Origin: Chloroflexota bacterium
Lineage (GTDB): Bacteria > Chloroflexota > Limnocylindria > P2-11E
DNA: 34,874 bases
Direction of reading: 5' to 3'
Assembly (NCBI GenBank): GCA_021787445.1
Contig: JAJYLV010000013.1
Span: 1-34,874 of the forward strand
Part shown: positions 7,694 through 18,609 of the stretch, in pieces
Layout of the letters: every line of letters begins with the position of its first letter
Position numbering within the stretch: the first letter of the stretch is position 1
Program-made: the position numbers and the translations under genes
Notes under the pieces: generated by a model
What the model saw: the letters and a program-made list of their open reading frames with translations, nothing else
Databases searched by the model: none
Told to the model about the DNA's origin: nothing

Positions 7694-9847
7694 GTGCCAC
7701 GCACTGAGACCCTCGACCTACCCCTCGATCGACCAACGGGCGACGCGGATCTCCGCCTCGAGCTGCCCTGGCCCCTCGCGGGGGACCAGGGACGGGCGTC
7801 GGAGCGGCTCATCGAGGGCGTCCGGAGCGGGAAGCGCGACCAGGTGCTCCTCGGCGTCACCGGGTCGGGGAAGACGGTGACGATGGCCAAGGTCATCGCC
7901 GAGTCGCGGCGACCGGCGCTGGTGATGGCTCACAACAAGACCCTCGCGGCCCAGCTCTACGGCGAGTTCCGCGAGTTCTTCCCCCAGAACGCCGTCCACT
8001 ACTTCGTCTCGTACTACGACTACTACCAGCCGGAGGCCTACATCCCTCGCAGCGACACCTACATCGAGAAGGACTCGTCGCGGAACGAGGAGATCGACAA
8101 GATGCGGCACGCCGCGACGCGCTCGCTGTTCGAGCGGCGCGACGTGATCATCGTCGCCTCGGTCTCGTGCATCTACGGCCTCGGCGCACCCGTCGACTAC
8201 GGCGCGGTCACCGTGCGGCTGCGGCGCGGCGAGCGCGAGCGACGCGACAAGGTGCTGCGGCATCTCGTCGACATCCAGTATCAGCGCAACGACAGCGCCT
8301 TCACTCGGGGGACGTTCCGCGTCCGCGGCGACACGCTCGAGGTCTATCCCGCGTACGAGGACCTCGCCGTCCGCGTCGAGTTCTTCGGCGACGTCGTCGA
8401 TCGCATCACCGAGCTCGACCCTCTCACGGGCGAGGTCCTCGCCGAGCGCGACAAGGTCGACGTCTATCCCGCGCGGCATTTCGTCACGCCGCGCGACAAG
8501 CTCCTCGAGGCGATCAAGGACATCGAGGCCGAGCTCGAGGAGCGCGTCGGCGAGCTCGATGCGCAGGGCCGCCTGCTGGAGGCGCAGCGCCTGCGCCAGC
8601 GGACGAACTTCGACGTCGAGATGCTGCGGGAGACGGGCGCGTGCCACGGCATCGAGAACTACTCGCGCCATCTCGCGCGGAGGCCCGCCGGGAGCCGTCC
8701 GTGGACCCTCCTCGACTACTTCCCGCCGGACTTCCTCACCTTCATCGACGAGTCGCACATGACGATCCCGCAGGTGCACGGCATGTACGGCGGGGACCGC
8801 TCGCGCAAGGAGATCCTCGTCGAGTACGGCTTCCGCCTTCCGAGCGCGCTCGACAACCGCCCGCTCCGGTTCGACGAGTTCGAGGAGCGGCTCGGCCAGG
8901 CGGTCTACGTCTCCGCGACACCCGGCCCGTACGAGACGGAGCGCGTTGGCGGAGAGCGCAGCTTCGTCGAGCAGATCATCCGGCCGACGGGGCTCGTCGA
9001 TCCCGTCGTGCACCTGCGGAAGACGCACGGGCAGATCGACGACCTTCTCGGCGAGATACGCACGCGGGTCGAGAAGGGCCAGCGCGCGCTCGTGACGACA
9101 CTGACGAAGAAGATGGCCGAGGACCTCGCGGACTACCTGCGTGAGATGGGGATCAAGGTCCACTACCTCCACTCCGAGATCGAGACGCTCGAGCGGATCG
9201 AGATCCTCCGCGACCTGCGCCTCGGCGTGTACGACGTCATCGTCGGGGTCAACCTGTTGCGCGAGGGCATCGACCTCCCCGAGGTGACGCTCGTCGTCAT
9301 CCTCGACGCCGACAAGGAGGGCTACCTGCGCTCGAAGGGCTCGCTCGTGCAGGTCATCGGCCGCGCCGCGCGGCACGTCGAGGGCACCGTGATCATGTAT
9401 GCCGACGCCGTCACCGAGTCGATGCGGCAGGCGATCGACGAGACCGAGCGCCGCCGCGCGATCCAGCTCGCCTACAACAGCGAGCACGGCATCGAGCCGC
9501 AGAGCGTCGTGAAGGCGATCCGCGACATCGGGATCCGCCTGCGGGCGGTCGCCGAGGAGGGAGAGCAGCGTGAGCGGACGGTCTTCCGTGCGAAGGACAT
9601 GTCGCGCGACGAGCTCACGCGCCTCGTGAAGGACCTCGAGGCGCAGATGAAGCAGGCGGCGCGCGACCTCGAGTTCGAGAAGGCGGCCGCCCTGCGCGAC
9701 GAGGTCGTCGACCTCCGCGGCCTGCTCGTGCTCGAGCAGAGCGCGCCGGAGGTGCGCACGCTCGAGGAGATGGCCGGGCACACCGACGGCTCGCAGATGA
9801 AGGCGAAGCGCGTGATGCGCGGGCGCTACGGCCGGGGTCGCCGATGA
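7694..9847 (+). CDS. uvrB: Excinuclease ABC subunit B
   Basis: Damage-verifying helicase-like subunit of nucleotide excision repair; loaded by UvrA, it then recruits UvrC. About 717 residues. Walker A GVTGSGKT lies near 54-61, and the beta-hairpin region [20 protein letters not shown] is complete. The DEAD-type motif is DESH at 352-355 ([19 protein letters not shown]), followed by [23 protein letters not shown] and [11 protein letters not shown]-terminal UVR motif (about 639-675, [22 protein letters not shown]) contacts UvrC. The tail after the UVR motif is Lys/Arg/Gly rich. GTG 7694 is chosen because the conserved region starts soon after it and the LexA-type box and -10 lie immediately upstream; the frame stays open much further 5' but that stretch shows no homology. 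The stop overlaps the next ATG. Confidence 0.97.
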   Translation: MPRTETLDLPLDRPTGDADLRLELPWPLAGDQGRASERLIEGVRSGKRDQVLLGVTGSGKTVTMAKVIAESRRPALVMAHNKTLAAQLYGEFREFFPQNAVHYFVSYYDYYQPEAYIPRSDTYIEKDSSRNEEIDKMRHAATRSLFERRDVIIVASVSCIYGLGAPVDYGAVTVRLRRGERERRDKVLRHLVDIQYQRNDSAFTRGTFRVRGDTLEVYPAYEDLAVRVEFFGDVVDRITELDPLTGEVLAERDKVDVYPARHFVTPRDKLLEAIKDIEAELEERVGELDAQGRLLEAQRLRQRTNFDVEMLRETGACHGIENYSRHLARRPAGSRPWTLLDYFPPDFLTFIDESHMTIPQVHGMYGGDRSRKEILVEYGFRLPSALDNRPLRFDEFEERLGQAVYVSATPGPYETERVGGERSFVEQIIRPTGLVDPVVHLRKTHGQIDDLLGEIRTRVEKGQRALVTTLTKKMAEDLADYLREMGIKVHYLHSEIETLERIEILRDLRLGVYDVIVGVNLLREGIDLPEVTLVVILDADKEGYLRSKGSLVQVIGRAARHVEGTVIMYADAVTESMRQAIDETERRRAIQLAYNSEHGIEPQSVVKAIRDIGIRLRAVAEEGEQRERTVFRAKDMSRDELTRLVKDLEAQMKQAARDLEFEKAAALRDEVVDLRGLLVLEQSAPEVRTLEEMAGHTDGSQMKAKRVMRGRYGRGRR

Positions 9848-10509
9848 CCGCCGGAGTGCTCGTCTCCGCGGGCGTCCTCGGGGTCATCGTCCTCGTGGCC
9901 GCGCTCTTCTTCCAGCGCGCGAGCGGCGCGTTCTCCGCCCGCGGGATCCTGCGCGTCTACCTCTACGTCGGCAGCCTCGCGGGGATCCTCGCGCTCGCGG
10001 TCGGCCTCGGCTCCCTCCTCGACTACGGCATCGCGCGTGTCGCCGGCGACGACTTCGTGTACGGCACGCCGCCGGTGCCCGTCGCCGTCTCGTGCCCGCC
10101 CGGCGCCCAGAACTGCGAGCCGGGGCCGGCCGACGTCATCCTCCGCCAGCAGGAGCGGCAGAACGAGCAGCGGCGCAACGAGGATCTCATCCGCGGGCTG
10201 ACGTTCGCGGTGTTCGGCGCGGTCTTCTGGGGCGCCCACGTGGTCGCGCGCCGCGCGCTCCACGAGGAGGAGGCGGCGGGCGGCCCGCTCCGGCGCGGCT
10301 ACCTCATGCTCGGCACGGCCGTCTTCGGCCTCGCGACCGTCATCCTGGTGCCGACCGGCGTGTACCAGGCGCTGTCGAACGCCGTCCTCGAGGCCCCGCC
10401 CGATACGTTCCGTCCGGGTGCCGACGCCCTCGGCGGCGGCATCACCGCCCTCGTCATCTGGCTGATCTATTTGCGCCTGGCCGTCGGCGACCTCAGAAGC
10501 GGAGCGTGA
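9844..10509 (+). CDS. Four-helix membrane protein, DUF5671-like
   Basis: 221 residues, start ATG overlapping the uvrB stop (ATGA) and stop overlapping or touching the uvrA start region. Four hydrophobic helices are visible: [55 protein letters not shown] and the pair around [16 protein letters not shown] / [14 protein letters not shown] loop of about 60 residues between helices 2 and 3 holds two Cys (CPPGAQNC) and a charged [15 protein letters not shown] stretch. The pattern resembles DUF5671-type integral membrane proteins, though I cannot confirm the family by eye. Function unknown. Its position locked between uvrB and uvrA means it is co-expressed with excision repair. Confidence 0.8.
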   Translation: MTAGVLVSAGVLGVIVLVAALFFQRASGAFSARGILRVYLYVGSLAGILALAVGLGSLLDYGIARVAGDDFVYGTPPVPVAVSCPPGAQNCEPGPADVILRQQERQNEQRRNEDLIRGLTFAVFGAVFWGAHVVARRALHEEEAAGGPLRRGYLMLGTAVFGLATVILVPTGVYQALSNAVLEAPPDTFRPGADALGGGITALVIWLIYLRLAVGDLRSGA

Positions 10510-10511
10510 GC

Positions 10512-13453
<2,942 letters not shown>

Positions 13454-13457
<4 letters not shown>

Positions 13458-14419
13458 ATCCCGTCGACCTGCTCGTCGTCGCGGTGCTCGCGCTCGCGAT
13501 CGTGGGAGGCATCCGCGCCGGGTTCATCGCGACGCTGTACGGGCTCGTGAGCTGGCTGCTCTCGCTCGTTCTCGCCTTCGCGCTCATCGCTCCCGTCGCG
13601 ACGTGGACCATCGCGCTCACGCACATGGCCGCGCCGGCCGCTCGCGCCGTGGCGTTCGTCGTCGTGCTCCTCGTCGTCGAGGCCGCGTTCTCGCTCGTCG
13701 GCCGCGTCGTCGTGTGGCCTCTGGTCCGGGTCGTTCACGCGACGGCCGTCGGTCGCGTCGTCGACCGCGCCCTGGGGATCTTTCCCTCGGTCCTCCGTGC
13801 GCTCGTCATCACCGCGATCGGCCTCGCCGCGCTCGTCGTCCTGCCCGTCGGCAACGACATCCGCGGCGCGATCGACGGGTCGCGCCTCGGGAGCGCGCTC
13901 GTCTCCGGCGTCGCGTCGGCCCAGCCGTACCTCGGCCAGCTTCTCGGCACAGAGAGCGGCTCGCTGTTCGTCACGAAGGTCGACGAGGGGCAGCAGCAGC
14001 ACCTCGACCTCCCGTCCGACCTGCAGCTGGAGCCCGATCCGCAGGCGGAGGCGCAGATGCTCGCGTTCGTCGACCAGCAGCGGCAGGACGTCGGCCTCGC
14101 GCCGCTGACGCTCGATCCGCGCCTCGTCCCGATCGCGCGGCAGCACTCCGAGGAGATGTTCCGGCTGAAGTACTTCGGGCATCAGTCGCCGGTGACGGGC
14201 TCTCCGTTCGATCGGCTCGACGCCGCCGGTATCCACTACTCGCGCGCCGGCGAGAACCTCGCATACGCGCAGTCCCTCGCGGTCGCGGACGCGGGGCTGA
14301 TGGCGAGCCAAGGGCACCGCGAGAACATCCTCCGGCCGGAGTTCACGCGCATCGGGATCGGCGTCGTGAGCGCGGGACCGTACGGCGAGATGTTCACCCA
14401 GATGTTCTTGACGCCGTGA
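13454..14419 (+). CDS. CvpA-family membrane domain fused to a CAP/SCP (YkwD-like) domain
   Basis: About 321 residues in two parts. The N-terminal half is CvpA-like: [24 protein letters not shown] at the start, then three more hydrophobic segments up to about residue 140. The C-terminal half (about 195-321) is a CAP/SCP domain of the bacterial YkwD type, with [22 protein letters not shown]231 in [26 protein letters not shown] and SQGHRENIL, so the conserved His/Glu pocket is present. CAP domains work outside the membrane; their bacterial activity is poorly known. The best start is CTG 13454, which gives a standard CvpA N-terminus and overlaps the uvrA stop as CTGA with GGGGGTGG just upstream; no ATG/GTG/TTG is well placed. 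Last gene of the uvrB-uvrA run. Confidence 0.85.
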
Positions 14420-14454
14420 CCGAGCGATCCGCACAGCCGAACGCGATGCTCGGT
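14419..14454 (+). terminator. Inverted repeat after the uvr operon (possible terminator or operator)
   Basis: ACCGAGC-(G)-ATC at 14419-14429 pairs with GATGCTCGGT at 14445-14454: ten base pairs with one bulged G and a loop of about 15 nt. No U-tract follows; instead the -10-like TAGTCT starts at the next base, so an operator for the MFS gene is equally possible. Confidence 0.35.
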
Positions 14455-14460
14455 TAGTCT
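14455..14460 (+). promoter_or_regulatory. -10-like hexamer before the first MFS gene
   Basis: TAGTCT, 9 nt before ATG 14470. The intervening bases end in GGGG directly against the ATG, which leaves no correctly spaced ribosome-binding site. Confidence 0.3.
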
Positions 14461-14469
14461 GCGCTGGGG

Positions 14470-15786
14470 ATGGCCGAGCTCACCGAACGCGAGCGCGTGG
14501 GCGCGACACCCGCCGGGATCGGCGGGATCGCCGCCGCACCCCCCAAGCGGCGCTTCGCCGCGCTCGACGTTCCGACCTTCCGCTGGTACTGGATCCTCGG
14601 CTGGATCTCCCAGACGGGCGACGGAATGGAGAACGTCCTTCGCGGCTACCTCGTGGTGAAGCTCGTGGGCCTCGCGGCGGCGCCCTTCTGGCTCGGGATG
14701 ATGGTGTTCGCCCACTGGGTCCCGTTCACCCTCTTCTCGCTGTACGGCGGGACGCTCGCGGACCGCTACGACACGCGCAAGGTGCAGATCGTCTCGCAGG
14801 TGCTCCTCTTCGCTGCGGCCGTCGGAGTGGCGACGACGACGCTCACGGGCGTCGTCACCGTGTGGTGGATATTCGGCCTCCTCCTCGTGCATGGCCTCGG
14901 GGGCGCGATCGGAAACCCCGCACGGCAGACGCTCATCCACCGCATCGTCGGCAAGGAGAAGCTGCTCTCGGCCGTCAGCCTCAGCTCGACGACGCAGCAG
15001 TTCTCGCAGGTCATCGGCCCGGCGATCGCCGGGTTCATCTACCTCGCCTTCGGCGCGGGCGTGGGCTTCCTCGTGAACTCCCTCACGTTCATCCCTCTCC
15101 TCGGCTTCCTCGCCGTCATCCGCCTGGCCCCGATGGAGCGCCGCGAGCGGCAGCCGGTGATCGCCGCGGTGCGCGAGGGCCTCGACTTCGTCCGGGCGCG
15201 CCCGCTCCTCGGATCGCTCATCGCCATCGAGACGACGACCGTCATCTTCATCGGGCACACCTTCAGCGCTCTCCTCGTCGTGTTCGCCACGGAGCGGTTC
15301 CCGTCGCTCCCGCTCGCCTACCCGTTCCTCCTCGTCGCGACGGGGATCGGGGCCATCCTCGGCGCGGTCTACCTGGCGTACGCCCCCGAGGCGCGGCGGA
15401 AGGGGCTCTTCGTGACGGCCGCCGCGGTGCTCAACATGGCCGCGATCCTCGTGCTCATGTTCGCCGGCCAGTACGCGATCGCGTTCGCGGTCATGGTCGT
15501 CGCCGGTCTTGCCGCGGTGCTCATGCAGTCGGTCACGAACACGACGCTCCAGCTCTCGGCGCCCGACCGCATCCGGGGTCGCGTCATGGGCGCGTACAGC
15601 TTTGGCAGCCAGGGGATGCGCGTCGTCAATGGCCCGTTGCTCGGCGGCCTGGCGACCATGCTCGGCGTGCCGCTCGCGGTCGGCGGGAGCGCGGCCTTCG
15701 TGCTGCTGCTCCTCGGCGCGTTCGCGCTCGCGATCCCGCAGTTGCGCTCTTCGGAGGCGCCCGCCACGGCCCGAACCGCACCCTAG
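14470..15786 (+). CDS. MFS transporter, MFS_3 (EntS-like) type
   Basis: 438 residues with about 12 hydrophobic helices. Residues 1-35 are a cytoplasmic Ala/Arg-rich lead, then FRWYWILGWISQTGDGMEN. The loop 2-3 motif is present as GTLADRYDTRKVQI, close to the MFS signature GxLaDRxGrr. Helices 4-5 contain GAIGNPARQTLIHRIVGKEKLLSAVSLSSTTQQFSQVIGPA in two parts, the pattern of the MFS_3 group that includes EntS-type exporters. A matching DRIRGRVMGAYSFGSQGM lies in the second half. Substrate unknown; the group is mostly drug or siderophore exporters. Followed after 9 nt by a small membrane-anchored protein. A second MFS_3 protein lies at 21263-22504. Confidence 0.88.
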   Translation: MAELTERERVGATPAGIGGIAAAPPKRRFAALDVPTFRWYWILGWISQTGDGMENVLRGYLVVKLVGLAAAPFWLGMMVFAHWVPFTLFSLYGGTLADRYDTRKVQIVSQVLLFAAAVGVATTTLTGVVTVWWIFGLLLVHGLGGAIGNPARQTLIHRIVGKEKLLSAVSLSSTTQQFSQVIGPAIAGFIYLAFGAGVGFLVNSLTFIPLLGFLAVIRLAPMERRERQPVIAAVREGLDFVRARPLLGSLIAIETTTVIFIGHTFSALLVVFATERFPSLPLAYPFLLVATGIGAILGAVYLAYAPEARRKGLFVTAAAVLNMAAILVLMFAGQYAIAFAVMVVAGLAAVLMQSVTNTTLQLSAPDRIRGRVMGAYSFGSQGMRVVNGPLLGGLATMLGVPLAVGGSAAFVLLLLGAFALAIPQLRSSEAPATARTAP

Positions 15787-15789
15787 ACT
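15784..15789 (+). promoter_or_regulatory. -10-like hexamer before the small-protein/FtsH-like operon
   Basis: TAGACT, 6 nt before GTG 15796. Its first three bases are also the stop codon of the upstream MFS gene, so part of the match is forced. Confidence 0.3.
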
Positions 15790-15795
15790 CGTTCC

Positions 15796-16209
15796 GTGGC
15801 GTTCCTCCGCGCGATCCGCCCCTGGGCGATCATCTTCCTCGTCGGCGGCATGCTGAGCTTCGTCGCGACCGCCATCGGAGGCGGGCTCGTCGAGGAGAAG
15901 GGGATCTTCGGCGTGCGCGAGAGCGCGACGGCGCGGACGTACATGATCGGTCTTCTCGAGAACGAGCCCGCCTCGCTCATCTCGCTCCTCCCGCAGACCG
16001 ACGTGGTGAGCCGCGCGCTGCAGTTCGCGCAGTCCGAGTCGGCGACGGGTCAGATCCAGCCGATCTCGCTCACGTACATCGGCGGGCGTACCTCGGGATC
16101 GCTATCCGTCTACCTGTACGCGATCGAGGTCCGTGCGGGGGATGGCCAGGACCAGTTCTTCCCGCTCGCGCTCACGCTCACCGGTGGACGCGTGATCCGG
16201 CGTGAATAG
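15796..16209 (+). CDS. Small membrane-anchored protein of unknown function
   Basis: 137 residues. One N-terminal helix (WAIIFLVGGMLSFVATAIGG) acts as a signal anchor; the rest is a soluble extracytoplasmic region of about 105 residues with beta-strand-like stretches (QIQPISLTYIGG, LSVYLYAIEVRA, FFPLALTLTGGRVI). No cysteines and no motif that I recognise. GTG is taken because the reading frame is otherwise closed upstream by the MFS gene. It overlaps the next small anchored protein by 8 bp, and that gene overlaps the FtsH-like protease, so the three probably form one transcription unit. Confidence 0.65.
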   Translation: MAFLRAIRPWAIIFLVGGMLSFVATAIGGGLVEEKGIFGVRESATARTYMIGLLENEPASLISLLPQTDVVSRALQFAQSESATGQIQPISLTYIGGRTSGSLSVYLYAIEVRAGDGQDQFFPLALTLTGGRVIRRE

Positions 16210-16603
16210 GATCCGCGCGCTCGCGGGGATCGTCGTGTTCGCCGCGGGGGTCATCGCCGGGGTGTTCGCCTCGCAGCTCGCCAACCCATCTCCACCGCCA
16301 AGCCCTTGGGCGTCCCTGCCTCCCGTCGAGGAGCCCGCGGCCAGCGCAGAGGTCGCTTCGCTGATCGCCCACGACGACGCGCAGGGCCTCGCGAAGGCGC
16401 TCGACTCGCAGCTCCTTCAGAAGCTCGCGCAGGCGATACAGCCCTTGGTGAGCATCGACAGCGTCGAATTCACGGGGGCCACGGAAAAACAGGGCGATAT
16501 CCTTGCTGGATACGTTGCCGGAGGCACGGATCAGTCCGGCAACAACGTCATCGTCGGCGTCGTGCTCCGTGTACGCGACGGGAAAGTTATAGGTGTGAAT
16601 TGA
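16202..16603 (+). CDS. Small exported or anchored protein of unknown function
   Basis: 133 residues beginning at GTG. MNRIRALAGIVVFAAGVIAG is a signal peptide or signal anchor, followed by a Pro-rich linker (SPPPSPWASLPPVEEP). The remaining 90 or so residues are soluble, ending VLRVRDGKVIGVN. No recognised family. The gene sits between another small anchored protein and an FtsH-type protease, overlapping both (8 bp upstream, 4 bp TTGA downstream). Being on the outer face next to a membrane protease gene suggests a partner or regulator of that protease, but this is inference from position only. Confidence 0.65.
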   Translation: MNRIRALAGIVVFAAGVIAGVFASQLANPSPPPSPWASLPPVEEPAASAEVASLIAHDDAQGLAKALDSQLLQKLAQAIQPLVSIDSVEFTGATEKQGDILAGYVAGGTDQSGNNVIVGVVLRVRDGKVIGVN

Positions 16604-18543
16604 AGCAGGACTTCGTCGCCACCGACGCGACGGCCCGCCCGGCGCCCACCGGCACGCCCATGGACCGGGCGCTCGACCACGGTGCGTACATCTGGGAGCG
16701 CAACCGTCGGCGCCTCCTGATCCTGTTCGTCGTCCTCACGGTGCTGGTGGTCGCCTTCGGCGTCCGCGGGATCATCGAGGGGCTCGTCGGCCTCATCGGC
16801 CAGGCGCCGTCGATGATCGTGCTCCTCTTCTTCTACGCGTTCGCGATGATCGCGCAGTTCGGCGTCCTCATGTGGTTCCTGTCGCGCCCGCGCACCTACA
16901 CGGTGACGCCGGACAGCCCGCAGATCGACCTGTCCTTCGACAAGTACCGCGGCCAGCCCGACCTGCTCGAGCACGCGAAGAGCACAGTACGGATCCTTCA
17001 GGGCATCGCGAAGTTCCGGAACATGGGCGGCGAGCCGCCGAAGGGCATGCTCCTCGCGGGCGCCCCGGGGACCGGCAAGAGCTTCCTCGCCGGCATCATC
17101 GCCGCCGAGGCGAACCTGCCGTTCATCTACGTGGACGCGAGCTCCATGACGAGCATGTGGTTCGGCATGGACGCGCTCATCGTCGTCTCGCTGTTCAGCA
17201 AGGCCCGCGGCCTCGCGCGGAAGTACGCGCCTCCGGGCCATCCCGGCGCGTGCATCCTGTTCATCGACGAGATCGATTCGATCGGGCGCTCGCGCGGCGG
17301 GGTCATGGGCGGGCAGCAGCAGGGAGGCATGGGCCCGATGGGCATGATGGGCATGGGCGGCTTCGCTCTGAACACGCTGCTCAACCAGATGGACTCCCTC
17401 GGACAGTTCACGGAGGACCGCTGGAAGTACAAGTTCGGCCGCTGGCTCGGTCTGGTCCGCGGCCCCGTGCCGCCGAAGCCGGTCGTATTCGTCATCGGCG
17501 CGACGAACCGCCCCGATGTCCTCGACGTCGCGCTCACGCGTCCCGGCCGCCTCGACCGCAAGCTCAACGTTTACGTTCCGGACGGCCCCGGTCGCGGGGA
17601 CATCATCGAGCTGTATCTGGGGCAGAAGGCCCACGATCCGAACATCCCGATCGACCTGATGGTCCAGGACTCCGTCGGTGCGACGCCTGTCGAGATCAAG
17701 ACGTTCATCAATGAGGCCCTCATCGTGGCTCACGACCAGGGGCGCGATCGGCTGACGTACAGGGACTGGCTGGCCGCGCGCGACATGCGCGAGCTCGGCC
17801 TCAAGCAGCCGATCACGTCGATGACGGCCGACGACAAGCGAGCGATCGCGTACCACGAGGCCGGCCACGCCGTGGTCGCGCACTACATGCGCGCCGAGCA
17901 CCGCATCCTGAAGGCGTCGATCATCCGGATGGGCGATGCGCTCGGCGTCGTGCAGCGATCCGATCGCGAGGAGCGCTACACGCGCCGTGCGACGGAGATC
18001 GAAGCGGACATCATGATCTCGCTCGGATCGCGCGCCGTCGAGGAGGAGATCCTCGGCATCAAGATGACCGGCGCCGACTCCGACATGCAGACCGCGACGT
18101 GGCTCGCGATGTCGTACTGCGGCCAGCACGGCATGGGGCCGAGCCTCCTTTCCGTGCCGTCGCAGAACGCGCTCGGAGGCATCCCCGAGCCGCTCATGCG
18201 CGTCGCCGACAAGATGCTGGACGAGCTGTACGCGGAGACGCGCCGGCTCGTGCGCGAGAAGGCGCCAGCCGTGCACGCCGTCGCCAACGGGCTCCTCGAG
18301 AAGCAGGAGCTCATCGGCGAGGAGCTCGACGAGATCTACGCGATGGTCGAGGAGGCGCATCCCGAGATCACGACGCCGTTCCAGCGCAAGCCGCTCGATC
18401 TGCCGAAGCCGTTCGAGGACCGCGACTGGCGCAAGACCGAGACGGTCCCGATCCCGGAGCAGATCCCGGCCGCCGCGACCGAGCCGCCGGCTAAGCCGGC
18501 GGCCACGATGGACGAGCCGTGGAGCTGGTGGCCGAGGGACTAG
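16600..18543 (+). CDS. Divergent FtsH-type membrane AAA zinc protease
   Basis: About 647 residues. Two N-terminal membrane helices (about 39-61 and 70-94) lack the large periplasmic loop of classical FtsH. The AAA module has Walker A GAPGTGKS (near 153), Walker B ILFIDEIDSIG and the second region of homology ATNRPDVLDVALTRPGRLDR with both Arg fingers. The protease domain has the zinc motif HEAGH (419-423) and a TGADSD ligand segment, so the enzyme looks active. Two inserts set it apart: a Gly/Met/Gln-rich loop (about 232-258, GGQQQGGMGPMGMMGMGGF) after Walker B, and about 28 residues (EDRWKYKFGRWLGLVRGP) before the second homology region. The start is TTG 16600, overlapping the previous stop as TTGA; ATG 16660 is the alternative. 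It probably degrades membrane or misfolded proteins. Confidence 0.88.
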   Translation: MKQDFVATDATARPAPTGTPMDRALDHGAYIWERNRRRLLILFVVLTVLVVAFGVRGIIEGLVGLIGQAPSMIVLLFFYAFAMIAQFGVLMWFLSRPRTYTVTPDSPQIDLSFDKYRGQPDLLEHAKSTVRILQGIAKFRNMGGEPPKGMLLAGAPGTGKSFLAGIIAAEANLPFIYVDASSMTSMWFGMDALIVVSLFSKARGLARKYAPPGHPGACILFIDEIDSIGRSRGGVMGGQQQGGMGPMGMMGMGGFALNTLLNQMDSLGQFTEDRWKYKFGRWLGLVRGPVPPKPVVFVIGATNRPDVLDVALTRPGRLDRKLNVYVPDGPGRGDIIELYLGQKAHDPNIPIDLMVQDSVGATPVEIKTFINEALIVAHDQGRDRLTYRDWLAARDMRELGLKQPITSMTADDKRAIAYHEAGHAVVAHYMRAEHRILKASIIRMGDALGVVQRSDREERYTRRATEIEADIMISLGSRAVEEEILGIKMTGADSDMQTATWLAMSYCGQHGMGPSLLSVPSQNALGGIPEPLMRVADKMLDELYAETRRLVREKAPAVHAVANGLLEKQELIGEELDEIYAMVEEAHPEITTPFQRKPLDLPKPFEDRDWRKTETVPIPEQIPAAATEPPAKPAATMDEPWSWWPRD

Positions 18544-18550
18544 CCTTACC

Positions 18551-18565
18551 GCCCGGTGAGCGGGC
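18551..18565. terminator. Short hairpin between convergent genes
   Basis: GCCCG at 18551-18555 and CGGGC at 18561-18565 form a five-pair stem with a GTGAG loop, in the 66-nt gap between the FtsH-like gene and the convergent GerMN gene. No U-tract, so termination is only a possibility; nothing else is seen in this gap. Confidence 0.25.
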
Positions 18566-18609
18566 CGCGCTCCTCGTACCCGCGATCCTGCCGCCCGGGT
18601 CCCCCTCCT

